Origin: Lysobacter sp. S4-A87
GTDB taxonomy: Bacteria > Pseudomonadota > Gammaproteobacteria > Xanthomonadales > Xanthomonadaceae
Length of the DNA stretch: 64,000 bases
Direction of reading: 5' to 3'
Assembly (NCBI RefSeq): GCF_022637455.1
Contig: NZ_CP093341.1
Location: 2,790,001-2,854,000, forward strand
Below are positions 48,869 through 57,508 of the stretch, in pieces. The notes beneath the pieces are model-generated. The model saw only the letters and a list, made by a program, of their open reading frames with translations. It was not told the DNA's origin and ran no database searches. Position 1 is the stretch's first letter. Each line of letters begins with the position of its first letter. Made by a program: the position numbers and the translations under genes.

Positions 48869-50035
48869 TTACAGGTCGGGATGCCAGTCGCCGAGCACGC
48901 GCTCGCGCGAGTACAGCGCAAGTTGCTTCTGATCGAGCTGGCGGCGCGTGGCTGAGTCGTGTGCGCCGGGGCCGCGGCTGTCGTGCTCGAAGAGCCGGGC
49001 AAGTTCCGGTTCGAGCATCACGCGCCGGCCGTCGCGGCCGGTGTAGCCCATCGCGTCCCAGCCCTTTGCGTCGATATGCGCATCCATCCAGCACGACAGG
49101 TACACCGCGGCGCCCAGCGCATCCGGGTCGCCGTACTTGCCATCGGCGAACGTGCGGCCCGGCCGCCATGCGCGCCCGAGTGCCACGCTGCCGTCGGGGA
49201 TCTGCGGGTCCCGGCTGAGGCGGCAGTGCAGGAACGTCAGTCCGTAGACCTGCGACGCCCGAGTGGACGGCACGGCCACGTAGCCCTGGCGGTCCTTGCC
49301 GGGACGGAAGCGCGAATGCAGGCCACAGTCCTCGAACAGCGCGTTGCCGCCGCCGAAGATGAAGTCGACGCTGCCGCTGATCCGGCAGTTGCGGAACAGG
49401 CTGCGCCCGGCATCGGTGAACAGCGTGTCCTGGTGGCCGATCAGATCGACGTCCTCGAACACGCAGCGGTCCGCGCCGGCATCGAGCATCAGCGCCACTG
49501 CCTGCGCGCCATTGGGTCCGATCGGTTCGAACTTCGGTGCGGCCAGGTTGCCGACATAGTCGAATGCGTTCTCGATCGCCAGGCGCTGCACGCGGAAGTC
49601 GGGTGCGCGCACAGTCACGCTGGCGCAGCCCCAGGTGCCCCAGGGTTCGCCGTCCGGGCGTTTCATGCCGGCGGCCGCATCGAAGGTGAGCATGCTGGCG
49701 CTGCGGTCCTCGCCGACGAGGTGGATGTTGGGGCGGTCGACCACCAGCTTTTCGTGCCAGCGCCCGCGCGTGACCAGGATGCGGAACGGCGAGCGTCCGT
49801 TGGCGGGAGCCGCCGCAATCGCCTCGCCGACACTGGCGAACGTGCGCACGCCCGGATGGGGCGTGCGCGCGACGACGGCATCGAACGGAGGCGCTGTGGC
49901 GGCAGCGCGAAGCGGTGAGATGGTCGCCACCGAGGCAGCCAGCGACGCCTGCAGCAGGCGTCGCCGTTGCATCAGCAGGTCATGTCTCTTGAATTCATGT
50001 CCCTTGAAGTCACGGTCCCAGAAGTCATCGCGCAT
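48869..50035 (-). CDS. Secreted pectin methylesterase (CE8)
   Basis: A 388-residue CE8 esterase that removes methyl groups from pectin to make pectate for the lyases. Catalytic residues are all visible: Gln178 (NGAQAVAL), Gln202-Asp203 (GHQDTLFT), Asp224 (SGSVDFIFG) and Arg288 (LGRAW). I chose the ATG at 50035, with GGAG 4 bp upstream; this adds a 21-residue polar N-terminus (MRDDFWDRDFKGHEFKRHD) before the export signal MQRRRLLQASLAASVATISPL, and the ATG at 49972 is the alternative. The gene lies 27 bp downstream of the pectate lyase and 16 bp upstream of the CE12 gene, forming an operon. Confidence 0.92.
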   Translation of the reverse strand: MRDDFWDRDFKGHEFKRHDLLMQRRRLLQASLAASVATISPLRAAATAPPFDAVVARTPHPGVRTFASVGEAIAAAPANGRSPFRILVTRGRWHEKLVVDRPNIHLVGEDRSASMLTFDAAAGMKRPDGEPWGTWGCASVTVRAPDFRVQRLAIENAFDYVGNLAAPKFEPIGPNGAQAVALMLDAGADRCVFEDVDLIGHQDTLFTDAGRSLFRNCRISGSVDFIFGGGNALFEDCGLHSRFRPGKDRQGYVAVPSTRASQVYGLTFLHCRLSRDPQIPDGSVALGRAWRPGRTFADGKYGDPDALGAAVYLSCWMDAHIDAKGWDAMGYTGRDGRRVMLEPELARLFEHDSRGPGAHDSATRRQLDQKQLALYSRERVLGDWHPDL

Positions 50036-50062
50036 GCAGCTCCGCTCCCCGACGGTTCGTGC

Positions 50063-51415
50063 TCACTTGAATGGTCCAGCCCCCAGGATCACCGTCAACG
50101 GCACCGACCAGGTCGGATCGATACGACGGTACAGCGTCGGCGTCCATGTCACGTTCGGCTGCAGCGGCGTGGCGCTGGTCGCGTTGAAGGCGGCGACCAC
50201 GTCGACCTCGCTGTAGCGGGTGAATCCGTTCAGCAGCGTTCCCTGTGCCTGCAACGCGGTGCCGTTGAAGCGTTCCACGAACAGGTCCGGCGTAACCGCG
50301 ACGGGCATCAGGAAATGGTTGTTCTGGGCATGGATCTGCCCCTCGATGCCGGCGCCCCAGCTGTATCCGTACGTCTGGGCGCCGTCCGGGGTCAGGCTGT
50401 ACTGGTTGTTGTAGACGTGGACCTGGCCGTAACGCACCCGCGGCACGCGCTGGCCAAGGTCGTGGAACAGGTTGTGGTGCAGCGTCACGCGCAGTTTGCC
50501 GCGGTCGGCCACGGCACTGTCGGACGAGCCGAACAGCATCGCCTTGTCGTGGTTGGCCAGCAGGTTCCACGACACCGTCACCAGGTCGGACTCGTTGGTG
50601 ACGTCGACCAGGCCGTCATGCACCTGGTACAGACGCCCGAAGTAGGTCGGCTGGGTGCTGTCGGCGGTGTCGATGTCGAGGAAGGCGTTGTGGTCGATCC
50701 AGACATGGGTCGAGTTGCGCACCGAGATCGCGTCGTACAGCGAGTTCCAGTTGCCTTCGGCGCCGTCGGTCGGTGCCCACTGCGGGAAGCAGTCGTAGGT
50801 GTCGACGAAACTGAGGTTGCGCACGATCACGTTCATCGGCTGATTGCCGCTGGTGCTGCTGGGACGGATGTCGACCCAGCCGCCGCGCAGGCCGGCACCG
50901 CGTCCGACGCCGACGATGGTGGTGTTGGCCGGAACGCGGATGCGCACGCGCGCCTGCTGCGCCGCGGCCGAGGCCACGCGCGCGCGCTCCAGCGGACCAC
51001 TGGGATTGATGCGTCCCCACACCGCCGGGTCATAGGTGGCAAGGAAAGCGTCGAGCGAGTAGGGCGTGCCGGTCTGCGGATCGGGTCGCGCGTAGTCGGC
51101 GCAGGCCAGGGCATTGCCGGCGTCGTCGACATTGGCGTCGATCATGCCGGTGATGCGGATGATCTTGGGCGTCGGATCGGGGAAGGCGAGTGCCGCGACC
51201 AGCGCGTTGCGGTCGCTGACGTCATGGACGCGGGCGACATCGGCGGCCGAACCACCGGTGGTGCCCAGCGGCAGTGCCGCGGTGGGCAGCGATGCCCAAC
51301 CGTCATTGGCGGGAAGTGCCTGGCGTTCAAGGGCCGGCGGCGGCGCCGCGATTACGCCCGGTGCGGACAAGGCCAGCAACAGTGCAGACAGCAGGACGGA
51401 CTTGCGAGTGCTCAT
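50063..51415 (-). CDS. Secreted pectate lyase (PL1)
   Basis: A 450-residue extracellular PL1 lyase with signal peptide (ALLLALSAPGVIAA). The beta-helix has the PL1 landmarks: VWIDHNAF (about 238-245), the Ca-binding region DGLVDVTNESDLVTVSWN (267-284) and the catalytic Arg in GQRVPRVRYG (Arg323/Arg326). AAGGAG lies just upstream of the ATG. It heads the PL1-CE8-CE12 operon; the TonB receptor lies upstream on the same strand, behind a terminator. A candidate operator is not visible in the 142-bp gap before it. Confidence 0.94.
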   Translation of the reverse strand: MSTRKSVLLSALLLALSAPGVIAAPPPALERQALPANDGWASLPTAALPLGTTGGSAADVARVHDVSDRNALVAALAFPDPTPKIIRITGMIDANVDDAGNALACADYARPDPQTGTPYSLDAFLATYDPAVWGRINPSGPLERARVASAAAQQARVRIRVPANTTIVGVGRGAGLRGGWVDIRPSSTSGNQPMNVIVRNLSFVDTYDCFPQWAPTDGAEGNWNSLYDAISVRNSTHVWIDHNAFLDIDTADSTQPTYFGRLYQVHDGLVDVTNESDLVTVSWNLLANHDKAMLFGSSDSAVADRGKLRVTLHHNLFHDLGQRVPRVRYGQVHVYNNQYSLTPDGAQTYGYSWGAGIEGQIHAQNNHFLMPVAVTPDLFVERFNGTALQAQGTLLNGFTRYSEVDVVAAFNATSATPLQPNVTWTPTLYRRIDPTWSVPLTVILGAGPFK

Positions 51416-51514
51416 CGGTACCGCTCCTTCGTGGTGTGGACGGAGCGGACGTCGGCAGCGGAGGCGGCACGGCGTCCGCTGGTGGGACACGACATGCGAC
51501 TGCGAAAGCAAAAA

Positions 51515-51540
51515 CCCCTCTCCCGCTTGCGGGAGAGGGG
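51515..51540 (-). terminator. Rho-independent terminator of the TonB receptor gene
   Basis: A 12-bp perfect stem CCCCTCTCCCGC / GCGGGAGAGGGG with a TT loop, preceded on the plus strand by AAAAA, which makes a T-run after the hairpin on the minus strand. It lies 17 bp past the receptor stop codon. Confidence 0.9.
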
Positions 51541-51557
51541 CTCAGAGCAAGCAACGA

Positions 51558-54383
51558 TCAGAACTTGTAGCGGGCGCCCACGAAGTACTGGCGGCCGGTG
51601 TGGTGGTAGACGGAGGCGCGATCGCCCACCGAGTCCACCCACTGGTCCTGGTACTCGTCGGTCAGGTTCAGGCCTTCCAGCGTCAGCTCGAACTGGTCGT
51701 TGATCTTGTACGAGGCCGACATGTCGAAGGTCAGCGTTTCAGCCGTGCCCTCGACGTCGTTGCCGTTGCGGCCCGGCACCGTGGTCAGGTAGTCGTCGCG
51801 GTAAGCCGCCGAGACGCGTGCGCTGAACTTGTCGCCTTCGTAGTAGAGCGTGGCGTTGTAGGCGTTCTTCGACAGGCCGGTCAGGTCGGTGCGCAGCGAC
51901 GGCGCGCCGGTCGAGGTCACGTACTGGATCTTGGAGTCGACATAGGTGTAGTTGAGCTGCACACCGAAGTCGCTCCAGAAGCCCGGCAGGAACACGAACG
52001 GCTGCTGGTAGGTGAACTCCAGGCCCTTGAGCGGACCGCCCTTGCTGTTGATCGGGACGTTGAACTGGAAGTCGTCGTTGACCGTGGCGCCGGTACCGAT
52101 CAGCAGGCTCTCCGGCAGGCCGGAGGTCGAGTACGGGCGGGTTTCGCGCGAGGTCAGCACGAAGCTGTCGATGTCCTTGTAGAACAGGCCCAGCGCCAAC
52201 AGCGATTCCTCGGCGAAGTACCACTCGAAGCTCATGTCGACGGTGTCGGCGCGGAACGGATCCAGCATCGGATTGCCGCCGGTGACGACGCGGTTGCCGC
52301 CGCTGACATTGACCGTGACACCCGGCGTGAGGTTGCCCAGGCCCGGTCGTGCCATCACCTTCGATGCCGCCAGGCGGATCAGGAAGTCCGGCGTGATGTC
52401 GGCGACCAGGTTGAACGACGGCAACGTGTCGCTGTAGCTGCGCGAGACGGTGATCTGCTGCGCCGGGCCGCTGGCGGGGGTGGAGAAACCGGTCGAGGTC
52501 TGCTTGGTGTCGACCTGGCGCACGCCGAAGTTGCCGCTCAGCGGCAGGCTGCCGATCTGGGTGCTGAAGTCGGCCTGGACGAAGAAGCCCTGGTCACGCT
52601 CGACCACGCTGCGGTTGTTGCCCAGCACGGCCGGAACGCGGTCGCTGACGGCAAAGATGCCCTGGTCGCTGTAGATGTTGAAGACGCGGTTGAAGGCGTC
52701 GATGTCCGGGATCAGCCAGGTGTTGTCGCCGACGCCGCTGATGCCCTCCAGTCCGATCTGCTTGGTCAGGTCGGCCAGGGTGGTGCCGGCTGGCAGCGCC
52801 GGCACGACCAGTTCGGACGTGCGACGCTCCTCGCGGGTTTCGAACGTGTACTCCTTGAACTGGCCACCGGCCTTGAGGCTGAAGCCGTCGTTCAACTGCC
52901 AGGTGAAGCCGAGCTGGGCGTTGTCGATGGTGTTGTCGGCGAACTGCGGGCGCAGGCGGATTTCCGAACCCGGCACCGCGGTGGTGCCGTTGACGAAGGA
53001 CCACTGCGACGGATCGTTGACGTCGAAGCCGTTGGTGATCACCGGCAGGCGGTTGTCGCCGCGGTAGTCGTAGACGTACCCCTGGGCGTTGAGCTTGTCG
53101 ATCGTGATTGTGGTCTGGATCGGGTTCTCGAACTCGGACTTCGCCGTGCCAGCCTCGAAGTTGATGCTGAAGTCGTCGGTGATCTCGTGGTCGGCGTAGA
53201 AGTTGAACTGGGTGAACTTGGTTTCCAGCTCGTCGTAGCGCGCTTCCGAACGCACGTCGACGTTGTTGAACTGGCCGTACACCAGGTTGCCGCGACCGTC
53301 GATGGCGCTGTCGACCACCACCGTCTGCGGCTTGCCGGCCGCGCCGGCACGGCTGAAGGACAGGCCGTTGAGGAAGTTCTCGGTACGCGTGGCATCGAGG
53401 TCGGCGTACATCACGTCAAGACCCATCGAGGTCTTGTCGGTCGGGTCGAACTGCAGCGACGCGGTGACGCCAAGGCGCTCCTGCTCGTGCTCGAGCACGC
53501 CGTAACGCGGGATGCGCGGATGGAACACGGTGGCGCTTTCGGCCGCCGGCGTGCCCGAGAAACCGCCGTTGGCGTTGCCCGGATCCCAGCGCACGGTGCT
53601 GTGGCCTTCCTCGACCAGGCGGCGCTTGGTGTAGGCGACCGACACCAGGGCGCCGAACTTGTTGTCGAACCAGGTGTTGCTCATCAGCATGGTGGCGCGC
53701 GGATCGAGATCCCCGGCCAGGTCGTTGTAGCCCAGCTGCGCACCGGTGACGAAGGTGAAGCCGTCGTAGTCGAACGGACGCGCGGTCTGCAGGTCGACGG
53801 TGGCGCCGAGTGCGCCTTCCTCGATTTCCGCCGATGCGGTCTTGCGCACGGTGATGCTGTTGAACAGCTCGGACGCGAACACGTTGAAGTCGAAGCCACG
53901 GCCGCGGTTGGCGCCGCCGGAACTGTCGGTGCCGCCGGTGGTGGTCAGCGCCTCCATGCCGTTGATGCGCACGCGGGTGAACTGGCTGTCGAGGCCGCGC
54001 ACCGAGATCTGGCGGCCTTCGCCGGCATCGCGGGCGATCGACACGCCCGGAATGCGCTGCAGCGATTCGGCCAGGTTGAGGTCCGGGAAGTCGGCGATGT
54101 CTTCGGCGACGATCGCATCGACCACGCCGACTTCGCTGCGCTTCTTGTCCAGCGCTTTTTCCAGCGCGCCGCGGAAACCTGTGACGACGACCGCATCGAG
54201 GTCGGTCGCGTCCTGGCTCTGCGGTGCGGCAGTATTGGCGACCGATTCGGTCGGTGCGGTGGTCTCATTGGACGTTGACGCATCCTGGGCAAGCGCGCTG
54301 AGCGCCGCCATCTGGAGCGCCAGGCCTATCGAGGCCGCCAATAAGGTAACCGGTGTCTTTTTGGTGGCACGCTGAAATTGCAT
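51558..54383 (-). CDS. TonB-dependent receptor of the pectin locus
   Basis: A 941-residue outer-membrane receptor. The signal peptide (TLLAASIGLALQMAALSALAQ) is followed by an acidic linker with TESVANTAAPQ, a TonB box-like DLDAVVVTGFRGALEKAL, the plug (DFPDLNLAESLQRIPGVSIARD...RVRINGMEALTTTGG) and the barrel, ending VGARYKF with terminal Phe. This is the long-plug type common for carbohydrate uptake in this group; oligogalacturonides are the likely ligand. The ATG at 54383 has GGGAGGGGAACCT directly ahead. An operator-like motif lies within its first 15 codons and another 85-105 bp upstream. Confidence 0.93.
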   Translation of the reverse strand: MQFQRATKKTPVTLLAASIGLALQMAALSALAQDASTSNETTAPTESVANTAAPQSQDATDLDAVVVTGFRGALEKALDKKRSEVGVVDAIVAEDIADFPDLNLAESLQRIPGVSIARDAGEGRQISVRGLDSQFTRVRINGMEALTTTGGTDSSGGANRGRGFDFNVFASELFNSITVRKTASAEIEEGALGATVDLQTARPFDYDGFTFVTGAQLGYNDLAGDLDPRATMLMSNTWFDNKFGALVSVAYTKRRLVEEGHSTVRWDPGNANGGFSGTPAAESATVFHPRIPRYGVLEHEQERLGVTASLQFDPTDKTSMGLDVMYADLDATRTENFLNGLSFSRAGAAGKPQTVVVDSAIDGRGNLVYGQFNNVDVRSEARYDELETKFTQFNFYADHEITDDFSINFEAGTAKSEFENPIQTTITIDKLNAQGYVYDYRGDNRLPVITNGFDVNDPSQWSFVNGTTAVPGSEIRLRPQFADNTIDNAQLGFTWQLNDGFSLKAGGQFKEYTFETREERRTSELVVPALPAGTTLADLTKQIGLEGISGVGDNTWLIPDIDAFNRVFNIYSDQGIFAVSDRVPAVLGNNRSVVERDQGFFVQADFSTQIGSLPLSGNFGVRQVDTKQTSTGFSTPASGPAQQITVSRSYSDTLPSFNLVADITPDFLIRLAASKVMARPGLGNLTPGVTVNVSGGNRVVTGGNPMLDPFRADTVDMSFEWYFAEESLLALGLFYKDIDSFVLTSRETRPYSTSGLPESLLIGTGATVNDDFQFNVPINSKGGPLKGLEFTYQQPFVFLPGFWSDFGVQLNYTYVDSKIQYVTSTGAPSLRTDLTGLSKNAYNATLYYEGDKFSARVSAAYRDDYLTTVPGRNGNDVEGTAETLTFDMSASYKINDQFELTLEGLNLTDEYQDQWVDSVGDRASVYHHTGRQYFVGARYKF
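54341..54361. promoter_or_regulatory. Operator-like motif inside the 5' end of the TonB receptor gene
   Basis: ATAAGGTAACCGGTGTCTTT contains the same 13-bp core (minus strand GACACCGGTTACC) as the kduI site. It lies 23-43 bp inside the coding region (codons for KKTPVTLLA). It could be a roadblock-type operator or a chance match set by codon use. Confidence 0.45.
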
Positions 54384-54467
54384 AGGTTCCCCTCCCATAT
54401 GACTAAGACAGCTTGTAAGGTGCTTGTTGACTGGCTTGCGACGCTTGCTATCGTGTTCCCGCGGTGC

Positions 54468-54488
54468 AAATGACACCGATGGTCAAAA
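54468..54488. promoter_or_regulatory. Candidate LacI operator between TonB receptor and kdgK
   Basis: AAATGACACCGATGGTCAAA: near palindrome TGAC-ACCGATG-GTCA with A-rich flanks. It lies 85 bp before the TonB receptor start and 107 bp before the kdgK start, in the shared divergent region. Confidence 0.65.
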
Positions 54489-54594
54489 CCCTAACAAAAG
54501 GGACAGCGGTTGGCATGCTGCGGTGCGCCATAACCGGCCAGTTGTCGAGACAGTCGCTATCAATAGGGACAATTCCATCCTCCGGGAGCAGGGC

Positions 54595-55605
54595 GTGAGT
54601 CAACGGATCGTGTGTTTTGGGGAACTGCTGCTGCGCCTGTCGGCGCCGGGGCGGGAGCGTCTGCTGCAGTCACCGGGCCTGGAGGTCCACATCGGCGGGG
54701 CCGAAGCCAACGTCGCCGTGTCGCTGGCGCGCTTCGGCCATGACGCGGCCGTGGTCAGCACGGTGGCCGACAACGCGCTGGGTGAGGCCGCCGTCGGCGA
54801 GCTGCGCCGGCACGGTGTCGATGCCCGCAATGTGCGCACAGCGCCCGGACGCATGGGCCTGTACTTCCTGTCGCACGGCGCCATGCAGCGGCCGAGCGAG
54901 GTGCTGTACGACCGCGCCGATTCGGCGTTCACCCGCGCGACCGATTACGACTGGGATGCGCTGCTCGACGGCGCGGACTGGCTGCACCTGTCCGGCGTGA
55001 GCCCGGCGCTGGGCGCGGCCACCGCCGAAGCCACCATTGCTGCAGCGCAGGCCGCTCGCCGGCGCGGGGTCAAGGTGTCGTTCGACGGCAACTTCCGCGG
55101 CAAGCTCTGGCAGGCCTGGAACGGCGACGCCGCCGCGATCCTGCGCCGCATCTTTGCCGAGGCCGACCTGGTGTTCGCCGACCACCGCGACATCGAAGTG
55201 GTGCTGGGCAAGCGCAGTGCCGGCGAAGGCGAAGACGCCGTGGCCCAGGCCGCCGCGCACGCCTTTGGCGCATTCGAACACCTGCAATGGCTGGCCTGCA
55301 CGCTGCGCAGCCAGCACAGCGTCGACCACCACACGCTGTCGGCGCTGATGGTGGACCGCGACGGCGTGCGCCATCGCGCACCTGCCTATGAGCTGGAGGC
55401 GATCGTCGACCGCATCGGCACCGGCGATGCCTTTGCCGCGGGTGTCCTGCACGGGCTGATGACCGGCATGGCACCGGCCGAACGGCTGCATTTCGGCCTC
55501 GGCGCGGCCTGCCTGAAGCATTCGCTGCCGGGCGACTTCAACCTGGTCGCGCGTGAGGACGTCGAGGCCTTCACCGCTCAGGCCGGCTTCCATGTCCGTC
55601 GTTGA
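54595..55605 (+). CDS. kdgK: 2-dehydro-3-deoxygluconate kinase (KdgK)
   Basis: KdgK phosphorylates KDG to KDPG. The 336-residue PfkB-family sugar kinase starts at GTG (GGAG 6 bp upstream) and has the N-terminal VCFGELLLRLSAPG and HIGGAEANVAVSLARFG, KdgK-type SFDGNFRGKLW, and the ATP/anion-hole motif DRIGTGDAFAAGVLHG with catalytic Asp. The gene overlaps kdgA by 14 bp, so both steps of KDG breakdown are co-expressed. Confidence 0.94.
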   Translation: MSQRIVCFGELLLRLSAPGRERLLQSPGLEVHIGGAEANVAVSLARFGHDAAVVSTVADNALGEAAVGELRRHGVDARNVRTAPGRMGLYFLSHGAMQRPSEVLYDRADSAFTRATDYDWDALLDGADWLHLSGVSPALGAATAEATIAAAQAARRRGVKVSFDGNFRGKLWQAWNGDAAAILRRIFAEADLVFADHRDIEVVLGKRSAGEGEDAVAQAAAHAFGAFEHLQWLACTLRSQHSVDHHTLSALMVDRDGVRHRAPAYELEAIVDRIGTGDAFAAGVLHGLMTGMAPAERLHFGLGAACLKHSLPGDFNLVAREDVEAFTAQAGFHVRR

Positions 55606-56227
55606 CGCCCTGGCGCTGCTGCGCGGCAGCCGGATCATTCCGGTCTACACGCCCGGCAGCGTCGCCGAAGCCGTGGCGGTGGCACAGGCGCTGCTGCGCG
55701 GTGGCATCGACGCGATCGAGGTGACGCTGCGCACGCCGGTGGCACTCGATGCGATCGCCGCGGTCGCCGCGCAGGTGCCGGGGATGAAGGTCGGGGCCGG
55801 TACCGTGCTCGATGCCGCGCAGATGCGCCAGGTGCAGCGCGCGGGTGCATCGTTCGCCGTCTCGCCGGGGGCGTCGGCGGAACTGCTGGCCGCGGCGCGC
55901 GACCAATCGATGGCCTACCTGCCCGGTGTTGCCACCGGCAGCGAGGTGATGGCGGCGATGGCTGCCGGCTTCGGCCTGCACAAGCTGTTCCCCGCGCATG
56001 CGATCAACGCGCTGGAACTGCTGGCCGCCTGGCGTGGACCTTTTGCCCAGGTGCGTTTCTGTCCCACCGGCGGTATCGACGCCGCGCGCGCGCCCCTCTA
56101 CCTGCGCCAGCCCAACGTCGCATGCCTGGGCGGATCGTGGCTGACTCCTGCCGATGCACTGGCAAAAGGCGACTGGGATCGCATCGAAAATCTGGCGCGC
56201 GAGGCCTCCGCACTGTCGTCCGGCTGA
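55592..56227 (+). CDS. kdgA: KDPG aldolase (Entner-Doudoroff aldolase)
   Basis: A 211-residue class I aldolase that splits KDPG into pyruvate and glyceraldehyde-3-phosphate. The Schiff-base lysine is Lys131 in LHKLFPAH; Glu43 (AIEVTLRTP) and the phosphate-binding FCPTGGI are in place. The ATG lies within the 3' end of kdgK. It closes the pectin catabolic route encoded upstream. Dual use with 4-hydroxy-2-oxoglutarate is common for the family. Confidence 0.94.
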   Translation: MSVVDALALLRGSRIIPVYTPGSVAEAVAVAQALLRGGIDAIEVTLRTPVALDAIAAVAAQVPGMKVGAGTVLDAAQMRQVQRAGASFAVSPGASAELLAAARDQSMAYLPGVATGSEVMAAMAAGFGLHKLFPAHAINALELLAAWRGPFAQVRFCPTGGIDAARAPLYLRQPNVACLGGSWLTPADALAKGDWDRIENLAREASALSSG

Positions 56228-56399
56228 CCGACGGACGGCCAAAACAGGTCGCCGTGGCGGCCAATGGCGAAGAAAGTAGCGATTTCCAGTGTTTTTTTGC
56301 CTCTTACCACTTGGCGCCGCCTTTTCCTTGCCCTACATTCCGCTTGCCTAGCGGGGAAATCCGGGCACCCATCAACTAATCGAGTATTACGAGACACAT

Positions 56400-56786
56400 A
56401 TGGCGAAGACGAAGAAAGTGGCAAAGAAGGCCGCGCCGAAGAAGGCCGCCGCCGCCAAGCCGGCTGCACCGAAGCCGATCAAGGAAGCGCTGACCAAGTC
56501 GGGCCTGGTGGCGCACATCGCCGAGGCTGCTGGCGTTGCTGCCAAGGACGTGCGCGCTGTCCTGGCTGCGCTGGAAGGTGCCGTGCACGGCTCGGTCAGC
56601 AAGAAGGGCGCCGGTGCATTCACCCTGCCGGGCCTGCTGAAGATCACCGCCGTCAGCGTTGCGGCCAAGCCGAAGCGCAAGGGCATCAACCCGTTCACCA
56701 AGGAAGAAGTCTGGTTTGCCGCCAAGCCGGCTTCGGTCAAGGTCAAGGTTCGTCCGCTCAAGAAGCTCAAGGACGCAGCGGCCTAA
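56400..56786 (+). CDS. HU/IHF-like DNA-binding protein with Lys/Ala-rich N-terminal tail
   Basis: A 128-residue nucleoid protein. A basic tail (MAKTKKVAKKAAPKKAAAAK..., to about residue 25) precedes an HU-like fold: SGLVAHIAEAAGVAAKDVRAVLAALEG (helices 1-2), then GAGAFTLPGLLKITAVSVAAKPKRKGINPFTKEE, where the beta-arm with RKGINPFTK is the DNA-clamping arm. The histone-H1-like tail is typical of this bacterial group but absent from E. coli HU. No convincing Shine-Dalgarno precedes the ATG. A hairpin follows 17 bp after the stop. Confidence 0.9.
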   Translation: MAKTKKVAKKAAPKKAAAAKPAAPKPIKEALTKSGLVAHIAEAAGVAAKDVRAVLAALEGAVHGSVSKKGAGAFTLPGLLKITAVSVAAKPKRKGINPFTKEEVWFAAKPASVKVKVRPLKKLKDAAA

Positions 56787-56803
56787 GCCGTTGTGATCTG
56801 CCG

Positions 56804-56832
56804 GGATGCGGTGTGCGCAAGCCACCGCATCC
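56804..56832 (+). terminator. Hairpin terminator after the HU-like gene
   Basis: Perfect 10-bp stem GGATGCGGTG / CACCGCATCC with a 9-base loop, 17 bp past the stop. No T-run follows (TCTCCC), so it may be rho-assisted. Confidence 0.6.
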
Positions 56833-56905
56833 TCTCCCGGCCGTCGCCTGCGGCGGCCGTGGATGAACTGTCCCGGGGCGCGATGCGCTCCCGCCGATCC
56901 GCACT

Positions 56906-57508
56906 CTAGCGATCGAGCAATCCCAAGCCCAACGCCGCCGTGACGTCGTCTTCGCGATCGATGTCCAGCTGCAGTTCCGGCGCGTCCATCCGCCACACCG
57001 CATCCGCCATCGCCGTCAGCTGCGCGCCCAGTCCGCGGTCGCCCTGGAGCTGCGCGGAGGCGTCCATCAGCGCCATCGAGACCACGGCCGGAATGCCGGC
57101 TGCGTCGCCGTGCGCGGTTGCCGCGCAGCCCGATGCCGCCGTGCCGGCACCGCGCAGCAGCGCCTGCAGGTGAGCCCCTTCGAGCGCCGGCTGGTCGCAG
57201 CCCAGCACCAGCACCGCACCGCCGAATCCCGACAACGCCGCTGCCGCGCGCTGCAGGCTGCCGGACAGCCCCAGTGACCAGTCGGGGTTGAAGACGATCC
57301 CGGCACCGAGCCCGGCCGCCGCATCCGCGACCTGTGCCGAGTCCGCACCCGTCACCAGCAACAGCCGTTGCGGCCGGGTCGCGGCAGCCAGCCGCAGCAT
57401 GCGATGCACCAGTGTCTCGCCATCGCGGCGCAGCAGCTGCTTGGCACGCCCGAGGCGACGGCTGCCGCCCGCCGCGAGCACCACCGCGGCATGCGTCGCC
57501 TCGCTCAC
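56906..57508 (-). CDS. MocA-like molybdenum cofactor nucleotidyltransferase
   Basis: A 200-residue NTP transferase with the MobA/MocA signature at the N-terminus: AAVVLAAGGSRRLGRAKQLL, then VLVLGCDQPALEGAHL and DAAGIPAVVS. Members next to xanthine-dehydrogenase-type hydroxylases are MocA, making the cytidylyl form of molybdopterin. It overlaps the XdhC gene by 4 bp and faces the hydroxylase subunit genes, so it is expected to mature their cofactor. Confidence 0.88.
   Translation of the reverse strand: MSEATHAAVVLAAGGSRRLGRAKQLLRRDGETLVHRMLRLAAATRPQRLLLVTGADSAQVADAAAGLGAGIVFNPDWSLGLSGSLQRAAAALSGFGGAVLVLGCDQPALEGAHLQALLRGAGTAASGCAATAHGDAAGIPAVVSMALMDASAQLQGDRGLGAQLTAMADAVWRMDAPELQLDIDREDDVTAALGLGLLDR

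Noticed and set aside
51114-54278. Long plus-strand frame (about 1050 codons) opposite the TonB receptor
   Set aside because: Val/Glu/Asp/Arg-rich shadow of the receptor gene without domains or a start site.
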